Part shown: piece after piece, positions 22,266-31,059 of the stretch
Layout: each line of letters begins with the position of its first letter
Position numbering within the stretch: position 1 is the first letter of the stretch
Source of the DNA: Owenweeksia hongkongensis DSM 17368
Lineage (GTDB): Bacteria; Bacteroidota; Bacteroidia; Flavobacteriales; Schleiferiaceae
Assembly (NCBI GenBank): GCA_945865885.1
Contig: CAMBEZ010000003.1
Location: forward strand, 25,345 to 89,344
Direction: 5' to 3'
DNA length: 64,000 nucleotides
The notes under the pieces: generated by a model
Databases searched by the model: none
Told to the model about the DNA's origin: nothing
Seen by the model: only the letters and a program-made list of their open reading frames with translations
Made by a program: the position numbers and the translations under genes

Positions 22266-24884
22266 TTAACCCTTCAGTACTTCTTGCAGCAAGGCCATTT
22301 TGGACTCCGCGTCCGCCAATTTCTTGCGTTCGTTGTCGATCACGGAAGCCGGTGCACCGGACACAAAGCGCTCGTTGCTCAACTTGGCCTGGATGCTCTT
22401 GGCAAATCCCTGCAAGTAAACCAGGTCCTTTTCCGCCTTTTCACGCTCGTTGGCGGCATCCGCTTCGGAAACCGTAAGAACCACATGAAATTCGCGCGTT
22501 CCCGCGCGTACCGCGGTGGTGTCCGTGGGGGCCTCCAGGCAGGACTCAAAACGCGACAGGTTCGTGAGTTTCTGAATCAAGGCAGCGCCCGCAGGTTCCG
22601 CGCCGGTGTAGTAAACGTCCAAAGCTTCTTTGAACGGAACGTTCTTGTCTTTGCGCAAGGTGCGCAGCGCGGTGACTACCCCTTCCAAAGAAGTAAAGTC
22701 CGCAAGCAGGCTGCGGTCCGCGGTGCTTGGTGCGGGCCACGCTGCGTGGTTGATGGTGCTGCCTTCCGGACGCTCCGCCAATACGTGGTACACCTCTTCG
22801 GTGATGAACGGCATAAACGGGTGCAGCAAGATCATTAATTCTTCAAAGAATGCGACGGTTGCTGCCAAGGTACTGGCTGCAATGGGCGCGCCGTAGGCGG
22901 GCTTCACGGCCTCCAAATACCAAGCGCAGAAATCGTCCCATACCAATTTGTAAGTGCGCATGAGCGCCTCGGAAAGGCGGTACTTGTCAAAATCATCGTT
23001 CAGATCCGCAACGGCTTGAGCCAGAACTTGCTCAAACCAACGAACAGCCCACTCGGAGGCGGCGTCGGCAGGCACCTCCGCCACTTCCCAACCCTTTACC
23101 AAACGCAAGGCGTTCCACACCTTGTTGGTGAAGTTTCGGCCCGTAACGCACAAATCCTCGTCAAAGGGCAAATCGTTCCCGGCGGGGGAGGTCAACAGCA
23201 TGCCCATGCGCACGCCGTCGGCACTGTACTGATCAATCAAAACCAAGGGATCCGGTGAATTGCCCAATGATTTGGACATCTTACGACCCTGTTTGTCCCG
23301 CACAATTCCGGTGAGGTACACATTCTCAAACGGACGTTTTCCGGTGTATTCGTATCCGGCCATGGCCATGCGCGCCACCCAAAAGAAAAGAATCTCCGGA
23401 GCGGTCACCAAGTCCTGCGTGGGGTAGTAGTAGGCCATTTCGGGATTGTCCGGACGGTTGATGCCGTCGAATACGGAAATGGGCCACAACCAGCTGGAAA
23501 ACCAGGTATCCAAACAGTCCGCGTCCTGACGCAAATCGCTAGCCGCCAAAGAAGGATTTCCGGAGGCGGAGCGCGCTTTTTCCAGGGCATCCTCCGCGCT
23601 CAGGGCCACCACAAAATCGTTCTCGCCGGTGCCGTAGAAATACGCCGGGATGCGGTGTCCCCACCACAACTGGCGGGAAATGCACCAATCCTTAACGTTT
23701 TCCATCCAGTGGCGGTACGTGTTCTTGAATTTTTCCGGAATCAAGCGGATTTCGTTGGACTCCACCGCTTCCAAAGCAGGTTTCGCCAATTCCGGCATGC
23801 GAATCCACCACTGCAAGGACAGACGCGGCTCCACAACCGCCCCGGTGCGCTCGGACGTGCCCACCGAAGAAGCGTACTCCTCCACCTTGGCCAACAATCC
23901 ATTGGCCTCTAAGTCCGCCGCCACCTGCTTGCGCGCCGCAAAGCGATCCATTCCGGCGTACTGCAGCCCGTGGGCGCTCAACGTACCGTCTTCGTTCAAA
24001 ACGTCCAAGGTCTCCAGGCCGTGCTTCTGACCAATGGCAAAGTCATTCCAATCGTGGGCGGGCGTCACCTTCAAGCAACCCGTTCCAAAATCCGTAGCCA
24101 CGTAATCGTCCGCCACAATGGGGATCAGTCGGTCCCCCACCGGAACGCGCACGCGCTTGCCGTGCAGGTGCCGATACCGCTCGTCCTTGGGATTGACCGC
24201 AATGGCCACATCGCCCATGATCGTTTCCGGGCGCGACGTTGCCACCGTCAGGTAGGTCCCCGGCGCGTCTTCCAATTCGTAGCGCACGTGGTAGAGTTTG
24301 GCTTGGATGTCCTTGTGGATCACCTCCTCATCAGACAAGGACGTTTTGGCTTCCGGATCCCAGTGCACCATGCGCAAGCCGCGGTAGATGAACCCTTTTT
24401 CGTAGAGGTCCACAAATACTTTGTACACGCTGTCCGACCGTTCTTCGTCCAGGGTGAAGGCAGTACGGTCCCAGTCGCAGCTGGCCCCCAACTTCTTCAA
24501 TTGGTCCAAAATGATTCCGCCGTGTTTGTGGGTCCAGTCCCAAGCGTGTTCCAGGAACGCATCGCGGGTCAGGTCAGACTTCTTGATGCCTTCTGCCCGA
24601 AGCTTTTGCACCACCTTCGCCTCCGTCGCAATGGACGCGTGGTCCGTTCCCGGAACCCAGCAAGCATTAAAACCGCGCAATCGTGCACGACGCACCAAAA
24701 CGTCTTGAATGGTGTTGTTCAGCATGTGCCCCATGTGCAGCACGCCCGTGACGTTGGGCGGCGGGATGACGATGGTGTAGGCGGGCCGACCGTCCGGAAT
24801 GGACTTAAAATGTTGATTCTGCAACCAGTAGGCGTACCATTTTGCTTCAATGGCCTGGGGGGCGTATTTGCTGGGGAGTTCCAT
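22266..24884 (-). CDS. valS: Valyl-tRNA synthetase
   Basis: 872 residues. The class I signature IPPPNVTGVLHMGHML lies near residue 50 and KMSKSLGNSPDP near 530; WVPGTDHASIATEAK and the editing-domain segment VATSRPETIMGDVAIAVNP are canonical for ValRS. The C-terminal 70 residues form the tRNA-binding coiled coil (EREKAEKDLVYLQGFAKSIQ). ATG 24884 is the right start: family members begin near MELPSKYxPxxIExKWY and TACTTTTG lies 6 nt before it, whereas TTG 24893 would fall inside that element. Monocistronic. Confidence 0.98.
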   Translation of the reverse strand: MELPSKYAPQAIEAKWYAYWLQNQHFKSIPDGRPAYTIVIPPPNVTGVLHMGHMLNNTIQDVLVRRARLRGFNACWVPGTDHASIATEAKVVQKLRAEGIKKSDLTRDAFLEHAWDWTHKHGGIILDQLKKLGASCDWDRTAFTLDEERSDSVYKVFVDLYEKGFIYRGLRMVHWDPEAKTSLSDEEVIHKDIQAKLYHVRYELEDAPGTYLTVATSRPETIMGDVAIAVNPKDERYRHLHGKRVRVPVGDRLIPIVADDYVATDFGTGCLKVTPAHDWNDFAIGQKHGLETLDVLNEDGTLSAHGLQYAGMDRFAARKQVAADLEANGLLAKVEEYASSVGTSERTGAVVEPRLSLQWWIRMPELAKPALEAVESNEIRLIPEKFKNTYRHWMENVKDWCISRQLWWGHRIPAYFYGTGENDFVVALSAEDALEKARSASGNPSLAASDLRQDADCLDTWFSSWLWPISVFDGINRPDNPEMAYYYPTQDLVTAPEILFFWVARMAMAGYEYTGKRPFENVYLTGIVRDKQGRKMSKSLGNSPDPLVLIDQYSADGVRMGMLLTSPAGNDLPFDEDLCVTGRNFTNKVWNALRLVKGWEVAEVPADAASEWAVRWFEQVLAQAVADLNDDFDKYRLSEALMRTYKLVWDDFCAWYLEAVKPAYGAPIAASTLAATVAFFEELMILLHPFMPFITEEVYHVLAERPEGSTINHAAWPAPSTADRSLLADFTSLEGVVTALRTLRKDKNVPFKEALDVYYTGAEPAGAALIQKLTNLSRFESCLEAPTDTTAVRAGTREFHVVLTVSEADAANEREKAEKDLVYLQGFAKSIQAKLSNERFVSGAPASVIDNERKKLADAESKMALLQEVLKG

Positions 24885-24890
24885 AGTTTG

Positions 24891-24898
24891 CAAAAGTA
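24891..24898 (-). promoter_or_regulatory. -7 promoter element (TACTTTTG) for valS
   Basis: Exact consensus ending 6 nt before the valS ATG; predicts a leader of a few nucleotides at most. Confidence 0.65.
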
Positions 24899-24946
24899 CG
24901 CTTTGGCACCGTTTTTGAATGCACTTGTGGATGTTGTGCCAATGTG

Positions 24947-24954
24947 TACATTTG
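24947..24954 (+). promoter_or_regulatory. Promoter of the DUF1573 gene (TACATTTG)
   Basis: Exact -7 consensus with a CTTG -33-like element at 24924-24927, 19 nt upstream. The 35-nt distance to the ATG includes an A-rich stretch, as is usual for leaders of well-expressed Bacteroidota genes. This is the most complete promoter in the window. Confidence 0.75.
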
Positions 24955-24989
24955 TTTCGCTTTCGAAAAAATTAAAATCAAAGTCCACC

Positions 24990-25445
24990 ATGAAAAACAT
25001 TTTCCTCACCGCTGCTTTCGCCTTGGGTTCCTTGAGCTTCGCGTTCGCTCAAAGCACGCCAGCAACCAATCCAAACGCTGCAGAAGTCGCGTTTGAAAAA
25101 GAAATCGTCGACTACGGCAAAATTACCAAAGGAGCCAATGGCGAGCGTGAGTTTGTGTTCAAGAACACCGGCAAAGAGCCGTTGATCATCAACAATTGCT
25201 ATGGATCTTGCGGTTGCACGGTTCCAGAATGGCCCCGCACCCCCATTGCTCCCGGTGCAAAAGCATCCATTAAAGTGAAGTACGACACCCAGCGTCTGGG
25301 CGCGTTTACCAAGACTGTTACCGTTCAATCGAACGCCAAGTCTGCCACCAAGGTATTGACCATCAAAGGCGATGTGACTGATGCCCCTCAGCCGATTACC
25401 ACGCCCGTCAACGACAAGGGCACCGGCTCCAAGGTGAGCAAATAA
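24990..25445 (+). CDS. DUF1573 domain secreted protein
   Basis: 151 residues. MKNIFLTAAFALGSLSFAFA is a Sec signal peptide. The mature part is one DUF1573 (Ig-like, ASPM/SPD-2/Hydin-related) domain: IVDYGKITKGANGEREFVFK, LIINNCYGSCGCTVPEWP with the family's Cys-x-Cys pair, and KVKYDTQRLGAFTKTVTVQS. These proteins are periplasmic and of unknown function, frequent in Bacteroidota. The gene has a good promoter, an A-rich leader and a strong terminator, so it is an independent unit and probably well expressed. The preceding in-frame open sequence is antisense to valS and not coding. Confidence 0.92.
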   Translation: MKNIFLTAAFALGSLSFAFAQSTPATNPNAAEVAFEKEIVDYGKITKGANGEREFVFKNTGKEPLIINNCYGSCGCTVPEWPRTPIAPGAKASIKVKYDTQRLGAFTKTVTVQSNAKSATKVLTIKGDVTDAPQPITTPVNDKGTGSKVSK

Positions 25446-25482
25446 TCTTCTGATTTTCCGGAATTCCTTTCCGACCTTTGTA

Positions 25483-25511
25483 CCCGCTGCCGTTCCGGCA
25501 GCGGGTTTTTT
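25483..25511 (+). terminator. Rho-independent terminator after the DUF1573 gene
   Basis: Perfect 10-bp GC-rich stem (25483-25492 with 25496-25505), 3-nt loop, then TTTTTT. It ends only 8 nt before the ATG of the following aminotransferase gene. Confidence 0.93.
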
Positions 25512-25519
25512 ATTTTGTC

Positions 25520-26719
25520 ATGCCCAAACTCTCCGCCAAAGGCGCCGCCTTGCCCGCCTCCCCTATTCGAAAATTAGTTCCCTTTGCCGAAGGCGCTGCC
25601 CAACGGGGCACGGAAGTCTTGTACCTGAACATTGGCCAGCCGGACATCCCCACCCCACAAGTAGCATTGGACGCGGTCTCCAACCACACCGTCAAGGTGT
25701 TGGCTTATTCACACTCGGCGGGCTTTGAGTCCTACCGACGCGGACTGTTGACGTACTACGCGCAACACAACATCGCTTTGGAATTGGGCGACGTCATGAT
25801 CACCACGGGCGGTTCGGAAGCCCTGCTCTTTGCCATGGGAACGATCTTGGACGCCGGGGACGAAATCATCATCCCGGAACCGTACTACGCCAATTACTCC
25901 AGTTTTGCGCAAAGCAGTGGCGCCGTAGTGGTGCCTGTGGCAAGCGGTATTGAAGACGGTTTTGCCCTACCCCCCATTGCGCAGATTGAGCCGCTGATCA
26001 CCGAGCGCACTCGCGCCCTACTCATTTGCCATCCCGGCAATCCCACCGGTTATTTGTACACGCCGGAGGAGTTGAATCAGCTGAAGGAGCTCGTGTTGAA
26101 ACACGATCTGTTTTTGATCTCCGACGAGGTCTACCGCGAGTTTGTGTACGACGGCAAAAAGCACACGTCCGTCATGAGTTTGGCCGGCTTGGAAGAAAAC
26201 GCCGTTTTGATTGACTCCGTTTCCAAGCGCTACTCCATGTGCGGCGCCCGTATTGGCACCTTGGCCAGCAAGAACAAGGCCTTCATGGCCACGGCCCTCA
26301 AATTTGCGCAAGCTCGTTTGAGCCCACCCACCTTTGCCCAAATTGCCTCCGAAGCGGCCTTGCAGACGCCGGCCAGTTATTTTGAAGGAGTACTGGCCGA
26401 ATACACTCGCCGGCGCGACGTTTTGGTGGCGGGACTGAATCAAATCCCCGGCGTATTCTGCCCTCTGCCCTCCGGCGCTTTCTATGCCGTAGCGCAACTT
26501 CCCGTAGACAGTGCGGATCGATTTGCGGAATGGATCTTGAGCGACTTTTCGTTTGAGGGCGCTACCGTCATGATGGCCCCAGCCTCCGGATTCTATACAG
26601 ACCCTGCTTTGGGTGCGAAACAAGTGCGCTTGGCGTACGTGTTGGAGGTGGGAAAACTGCAGCAGGCCCTGCGCGTATTGGCTGCAGCGCTGGATGCCTA
26701 TCCCGGAACCCAGCGTTGA
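25520..26719 (+). CDS. Class I/II pyridoxal-phosphate aminotransferase (aspartate-type)
   Basis: 399 residues from ATG 25520; the frame extends upstream only into the terminator. LYLNIGQPDIPTPQ, ITTGGSEALLFAMG, ICHPGNPTGYLYTPEE, LISDEVYREFVY and SVSKRYSMCGARIG (Lys236 as the PLP Schiff-base lysine) are the fold-type I aminotransferase landmarks; an Arg near the end (KQVRLAYVLE) would bind the substrate alpha-carboxylate. The exact amino donor is not fixed, aspartate or a related amino acid being likeliest. murB follows 1 nt after the stop. Confidence 0.92.
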   Translation: MPKLSAKGAALPASPIRKLVPFAEGAAQRGTEVLYLNIGQPDIPTPQVALDAVSNHTVKVLAYSHSAGFESYRRGLLTYYAQHNIALELGDVMITTGGSEALLFAMGTILDAGDEIIIPEPYYANYSSFAQSSGAVVVPVASGIEDGFALPPIAQIEPLITERTRALLICHPGNPTGYLYTPEELNQLKELVLKHDLFLISDEVYREFVYDGKKHTSVMSLAGLEENAVLIDSVSKRYSMCGARIGTLASKNKAFMATALKFAQARLSPPTFAQIASEAALQTPASYFEGVLAEYTRRRDVLVAGLNQIPGVFCPLPSGAFYAVAQLPVDSADRFAEWILSDFSFEGATVMMAPASGFYTDPALGAKQVRLAYVLEVGKLQQALRVLAAALDAYPGTQR

Positions 26720-26720
26720 G

Positions 26721-27758
26721 ATGGCCTTGCACGAAGCGCTCTCCGTCGATTTAAAACCGTTCAACACCTTTGGGCTGTCCTGCATTGCGGAACGTGTACT
26801 TACGGCTACCGCGGAAGATGACGTTCGCGATGCCGTGGGAACGGTTGCTGCCAATGAGGCCCTATCTCTGGTATTGGGCGGCGGCAGTAATTTACTCTTC
26901 ACCCAGGAACGCCTCACCGGAACGGTTCTGCACATCAACCTTCTGGGCAAGCACGTGGTGAGCGAAACCGACGACGCCGTGGTGGTGGAAGCTGCCGCCG
27001 GCGAACCTTGGCACCCCTTTGTCCTGTGGACGCTTGAGAACGGTTGGGGCGGATTGGAGAACCTTTCCCTCATCCCCGGCAACGTGGGCACCACGCCCGT
27101 GCAAAATGTGGGCGCTTACGGCGTAGAAACCAAAGATGTGTGCACCGAGGTTCGCTTTGTGGAGCGCGGCACCGGTGCCGTGCACACCTTTTCTGCGGCC
27201 GACTGTGCCTTTGGCTACCGCGATTCGGTGTTCAAGGGCCCTTGGCGCAACCGCGCCGTGATTACAGCGGTGCGCTTTCACCTGACCAAAAGAAACCACA
27301 CCCTGAAGACGCACTACGGCTCCGTAGACGCTGAATTGGAGGCCGCTGGTATTCAACCTTCACCCCAAAGCATTTCCGATGCCGTGGTGCGCATCCGTCG
27401 TTCCAAATTACCCGACCCCGCCGAATTGGGAAACAGCGGCAGTTTTTTCAAAAACCCCACCGTAAGCGCTGAGGAATACGCGCGGCTGCGCGCCTTGAAG
27501 TCAGACGCGCCCGGATACCCTCAGGCAGACGGTCGCGTGAAGTTGGCGGCCGGTTGGTTGATTGAGCAAGCCGGATGGAAAGGGTACCGTCGGGGCGATG
27601 CAGGCGTTCACGCCAAACAAGCATTGGTTTTGGTGAACTACGGCCGTGCCACGGGGCCGGAAATCTGGCAGTTGGCCCAAGACGTAGTGGCCGACGTACA
27701 CGCAAAATTTGGTGTTTCGTTGGAACCGGAAGTTAATCTGGTGGGAGGCGGTTTGTGA
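26721..27758 (+). CDS. murB: UDP-N-acetylenolpyruvoylglucosamine reductase
   Basis: 345 residues, E. coli-type (type I) MurB length. FAD-binding motifs LVLGGGSNLLFT and LSLIPGNVGTTPVQNVGAYG are followed by FGYRDSVFK, the proton-donor serine in LGNSGSFFKNP, and AGWLIEQAGWKG with the catalytic Glu near VSLEPEVNLVG. It reduces the enolpyruvyl group to give UDP-MurNAc. Placed directly behind the aminotransferase gene, presumably co-transcribed. Confidence 0.97.
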   Translation: MALHEALSVDLKPFNTFGLSCIAERVLTATAEDDVRDAVGTVAANEALSLVLGGGSNLLFTQERLTGTVLHINLLGKHVVSETDDAVVVEAAAGEPWHPFVLWTLENGWGGLENLSLIPGNVGTTPVQNVGAYGVETKDVCTEVRFVERGTGAVHTFSAADCAFGYRDSVFKGPWRNRAVITAVRFHLTKRNHTLKTHYGSVDAELEAAGIQPSPQSISDAVVRIRRSKLPDPAELGNSGSFFKNPTVSAEEYARLRALKSDAPGYPQADGRVKLAAGWLIEQAGWKGYRRGDAGVHAKQALVLVNYGRATGPEIWQLAQDVVADVHAKFGVSLEPEVNLVGGGL

Positions 27759-27790
27759 TCCACAGCACCGCATAAAATGGGTTTGCATTG

Positions 27791-27798
27791 TACCTTTG
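27791..27798 (+). promoter_or_regulatory. -7 promoter element (TACCTTTG) for the small membrane protein gene
   Basis: Exact consensus in the 59-bp gap after murB, 19 nt before the ATG, with an A-rich leader. Confidence 0.65.
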
Positions 27799-27817
27799 CC
27801 CAACAAATCACAAACCC

Positions 27818-28027
27818 ATGGCCCTTTTAAAACTTTTCGGAATTGCAGTAGTACTCATCGCATTGGCGGGATTGGGTATGGCCATTAAGATTTGGGGCAA
27901 AAAAGGGGGTGAGTTTACGGGTACCTGCGCCAGCAACAGCCCGTTCTTAAACAAAGAAGGTGCCTCGTGCGCTTTGTGTGGAGCAGCCCCCGCTGAACAG
28001 TGTAAAAACACGGAAAGCCCCGCTTGA
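27818..28027 (+). CDS. Small membrane or secreted protein
   Basis: 69 residues from ATG 27818. One N-terminal membrane helix (LFGIAVVLIALAGLGMAIKI) is followed by WGKKGGEFTGTCASNSPFLN and a cysteine-rich tail (CALCGAAPAEQC): four Cys in the exported part could bind metal or form disulfides. Short proteins of the form IKIWxKKxGEFxGTCAS, annotated only as 'membrane or secreted protein', recur in Flavobacteriales, often near nqr/apbE genes as here. Function unknown. It is convergent with apbE. Confidence 0.82.
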   Translation: MALLKLFGIAVVLIALAGLGMAIKIWGKKGGEFTGTCASNSPFLNKEGASCALCGAAPAEQCKNTESPA

Positions 28028-28080
28028 TCGCGCTTTTTTTACGGACCTTAAGGAGACTCGCTTTTTTGGACTCAGGTTGG

Positions 28081-28103
28081 GTTTATTCCAGTGTGGAATA
28101 AAC
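28081..28103. repeat. Perfect 10-bp inverted repeat at the apbE 3' end
   Basis: GTTTATTCCA, GTG, TGGAATAAAC. It spans the last codons and stop of apbE in the 55-bp gap between convergent genes. It lacks an adjacent T-run on either strand, so it is not a standard terminator, but it may cap the 3' end of the nqr-apbE mRNA. Confidence 0.6.
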
Positions 28104-29051
28104 TTCCCAAACTCCCGAAGGATTGCTGTAAACCAGCACCACGTCCCATTCGGGGTGTTTTTGAACCAATTCCTTTGCCTTATTCAACCCCATCGCCATT
28201 AGCGCAGTAGCCACACCGTCTGCCTCCGAAGAGGATGGAGCCAATACGGTGGCGCTCAACAAATCGGTTCGGGCGGTCCACCCCGTAAACGGATTGAGTG
28301 TGTGCCCGTAGCGCATTCCGGATTTTGGATCCACCTGGAACTTCCGGTAATTACCGGACGTAGCCATTCCTCTGTTCTTCAATCCCACTACCGTTATCGG
28401 TTTGCCTTTGCGAACTTCGGTTGGCGCATCAACAGCAACCTGAAAGTCGCTGCCGTCGGGCCTGCCGCCCAAAGCATACAACTCGCCTCCGATTTCCACC
28501 AAGGCATGTGCTGTACCAAAATGTTTGAGGATCTGCGCCACTCCGTCCACCGACCGACCTTGTGCATAAGCATTGACGTCGTAGATGGGTTTGGTCAACC
28601 CCATCAGCTCCCGGATCCGTGCAGAATCTGCGGAGGGATTGCCCGTTCCCAAGACGGCCTTCTGACCGTTAAAACCCCAGTCGGTTGTAAAACGGCCTAC
28701 CTGTGGATCCATCCAGCCGTTGGTGAGGTTCTTGATTCGCTGTCCCTCCTGGAGCAAACGATTCCATTCGACGGGCTCGCCATCGCGAAAAACCATTCCG
28801 CGGTTCCATCGACTGATCACGCTGCCCGTGTCCCAGGCAGACGCCACCTTGTTGAAGGCAACCAAATACCGTTGGATGGAATCTGCTACTCGCTCAGATG
28901 CAGGGGTTTCTGAAACAGGCCAGTAGGTAATTGCGAAGGTGGTTCCTTGGGCTTCACCTTGCAAAACGACCGGTTCTCCGGTTTTTGGCGCAGTTGTACA
29001 ACCTACGGTCACCAAAAGTCCACAGAGCACCACCAGCGGAGCCAATCCCAC
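28083..29051 (-). CDS. apbE: FAD:protein FMN transferase (lipoprotein)
   Basis: 322 residues from GTG 29051; ATG 29132 would add 27 residues but would have to be translated through the nqrF stop and the terminator hairpin, so the start is uncertain. A hydrophobic segment ends VTVGC, a lipobox-like cysteine, and the ApbE core follows: GEAQGTTFAITYW, SVISRWNRG, GFNGQKAVLGTG, YDVNAYAQGRSVD, LVEIGGELYALGG and HTLNPFTGW (metal and FAD site). It attaches FMN to threonine of NqrB and NqrC outside the membrane, consistent with its place just downstream of nqrF. Confidence 0.9.
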   Translation of the reverse strand: MGLAPLVVLCGLLVTVGCTTAPKTGEPVVLQGEAQGTTFAITYWPVSETPASERVADSIQRYLVAFNKVASAWDTGSVISRWNRGMVFRDGEPVEWNRLLQEGQRIKNLTNGWMDPQVGRFTTDWGFNGQKAVLGTGNPSADSARIRELMGLTKPIYDVNAYAQGRSVDGVAQILKHFGTAHALVEIGGELYALGGRPDGSDFQVAVDAPTEVRKGKPITVVGLKNRGMATSGNYRKFQVDPKSGMRYGHTLNPFTGWTARTDLLSATVLAPSSSEADGVATALMAMGLNKAKELVQKHPEWDVVLVYSNPSGVWEVYSTLE

Positions 29052-29068
29052 GTTGCATAGGCTGGAAA

Positions 29069-29102
29069 CAAAAAAAAGGCTACCCTGCGGGTAGCCTTTT
29101 TT
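29069..29102 (-). terminator. Hairpin with T-runs on both strands between nqrF and apbE
   Basis: 8-bp stem GGCTACCC/GGGTAGCC (29078-29085, 29089-29096), 3-nt loop, flanked by A7 on the left and T6 on the right, so it would work as a terminator in either direction. It lies 14-47 nt past the nqrF stop and probably reduces transcription into apbE. Confidence 0.85.
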
Positions 29103-29115
29103 ACGTTGAGCGAAA

Positions 29116-30423
29116 TTACCCTCCAAAATCATCGAAGGCTACGTTTTCGGTCGGGACGCCAAAGTCATCCACCATCTTCAAAACGGCAGCATTCATCATG
29201 GGCGGTCCGCAGAAATAGAACTCAATATCCTCAGGAGCATCGTGCTTGCCTAAGTAATTGTCAATCAGTGCTTGGTGAACAAAGCCTACAAAACCGTCGC
29301 CGGCTTGGTCGTCCATGCTCGTCTTAGCTACCCAATTGTCTTCGGGCAGGGGCTCAGACAACACCATGTTGAAGGTGAAGTTTGAGAACTCCTTTTCGAT
29401 GTTCTGGAAGTCGTCGATGTAGAACAACTCCCGACGCGAACGACCGCCGTACCAGTACGACACCTTACGGCCCGTCTTCAGCGTGTGGAACAAATGAAAC
29501 AGGTGCGAACGCATGGGAGCCATGCCAGCGCCACCCCCAATGTAAATCATTTCCGCTTCCGTCTCCTTGATGTGGAACTCGCCGTAAGGACCGGAAATGG
29601 TCACCTTGTCACCCGGCTTCAGGTTGAAGACATAGGAAGAACACACGCCCGGATTGACGTCTGCCCAGCCGCCCTTGGCGCGATCCCACGGCGGTGTGGC
29701 AATACGAATGTTCAGCATGACGATGTTGCCCTCTGCGGGGTGGTTGGCCATGGAGTAAGCGCGGAACAACGGCTCGTCGTTCTTCATCTTTAAATCCCAC
29801 AACTTGAACTTATCCCACTCGCCTTGGAACTCATTCGCTTGCTTGCCCAAACGCGGGTGCGCAGTGATGTCGAAGTTCGTGTAATCTACCTCAACGGCAG
29901 GGACGTCGATCTGGATGTATCCACCCGCCAAGAAATCCAAATTCTCACCTTCCGGCAATTTCACCACAAACTCCTTGATGAACGACGCCACGTTGTAGTT
30001 GGAAACTACTTCGCATTCCCACTTTTTGATGCCGAAAATCTCTTCCGGTACCTTCACGGTCATGTCGCCTTTCACCTTCACTTGGCAACCCAAGCGCCAG
30101 TTGTCCTGGATTTGTTTCCGGTTGAAAAAGCCCGTTTCCGTGGGGAGAATTTCGCCTCCTCCATCGGTTACTTGGCAACGGCACATGCCGCAAGTACCTC
30201 CGCCACCGCATGCGGAAGGCAAAAAGATCTTGTTGTTGCTCAAAGTAGACAGCAAGGTGCTTCCGGATTCAACCTCCGAGATTTCACCGTTGATGTTCAA
30301 TTTTACCGGTCCCGAAGGAGACAACTTGGACTTGGCAAAAAGCAGAATCCAGACCAGCAGGATGGTCACCAAGGTAAAAACCCCGATGCTCGTCAATACC
30401 GTAGATGCGGTCGATAAAAACAT
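29116..30423 (-). CDS. nqrF: Na+-translocating NADH:quinone reductase subunit F
   Basis: 435 residues. An N-terminal membrane anchor ([19 protein letters not shown]) is followed by a plant-type 2Fe-2S ferredoxin domain with Cys72, Cys78, Cys81 and Cys113 ([16 protein letters not shown]...RLGC), then a ferredoxin-reductase module: FAD motif [36 protein letters not shown] (NADH) and [11 protein letters not shown]. It takes electrons from NADH and passes them through FAD and the iron-sulfur centre into the complex. Last structural gene of the nqr operon, 12 nt after nqrE. Confidence 0.98.
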   Translation of the reverse strand: MFLSTASTVLTSIGVFTLVTILLVWILLFAKSKLSPSGPVKLNINGEISEVESGSTLLSTLSNNKIFLPSACGGGGTCGMCRCQVTDGGGEILPTETGFFNRKQIQDNWRLGCQVKVKGDMTVKVPEEIFGIKKWECEVVSNYNVASFIKEFVVKLPEGENLDFLAGGYIQIDVPAVEVDYTNFDITAHPRLGKQANEFQGEWDKFKLWDLKMKNDEPLFRAYSMANHPAEGNIVMLNIRIATPPWDRAKGGWADVNPGVCSSYVFNLKPGDKVTISGPYGEFHIKETEAEMIYIGGGAGMAPMRSHLFHLFHTLKTGRKVSYWYGGRSRRELFYIDDFQNIEKEFSNFTFNMVLSEPLPEDNWVAKTSMDDQAGDGFVGFVHQALIDNYLGKHDAPEDIEFYFCGPPMMNAAVLKMVDDFGVPTENVAFDDFGG

Positions 30424-30435
30424 ACGAACGAAAGA

Positions 30436-31053
30436 TTAAAGTTTGATCCCCATGAAACCCATGAACGCCATGCCCATGAGACCGGTGATGATGAACGTAA
30501 TGCCCAATCCGCGCAGCGGAGCCGGTACGTGGCTGTACTGCAAGCGTTCGCGAATGGCTGCCACGGCTACAATTGCCAACATCCAACCCACACCGCTTCC
30601 CACGCCAAATACCGTTGCTTCTGCCAACGACTGGTAGCCACGCTCTTGAACAAACAAGGCAGCACCCAAAATGGAACAGTTTACGGCAATCAACGGCAAG
30701 AAAATTCCCAATGCGTTGTACAGGGCTGGGGCAAAACGCTCCACCGCCATCTCCACCAACTGGACCATGGCCGCAATGATGGCAATGAACATGATGAAGC
30801 TCAAAAAGCTCAAGTCGTACTGGGCCAATTCAGGATCGATCCACGCCATGGCACCTGCTTTTAGCAACCGGGTGTCCAACAAGTAGTTGACGGGGACGGT
30901 GATGAGCAACACAAACGTTACCGCAATCCCCAAACCCAGGGCTGTTTTGACCGTCTTGGACACGGCCAAGTACGAGCACATGCCCAAAAAGAAAGCAAAG
31001 ATCATGTTCTCAATGAACACGCTCTTGATGAAGATATTAATCAGTTCTCCCAT
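30436..31053 (-). CDS. nqrE: Na+-translocating NADH:quinone reductase subunit E
   Basis: 205 residues with six predicted membrane helices. [20 protein letters not shown] holds one conserved Cys and [11 protein letters not shown] the other; these Cys pairs of NqrD and NqrE hold the intramembrane iron centre in the Vibrio cholerae structure. The C-terminal end ([20 protein letters not shown]) is typical. Homologous to nqrD and RnfA. 6 nt separate it from nqrD. Confidence 0.97.
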   Translation of the reverse strand: MGELINIFIKSVFIENMIFAFFLGMCSYLAVSKTVKTALGLGIAVTFVLLITVPVNYLLDTRLLKAGAMAWIDPELAQYDLSFLSFIMFIAIIAAMVQLVEMAVERFAPALYNALGIFLPLIAVNCSILGAALFVQERGYQSLAEATVFGVGSGVGWMLAIVAVAAIRERLQYSHVPAPLRGLGITFIITGLMGMAFMGFMGIKL

Positions 31054-31059
31054 GGCGAA

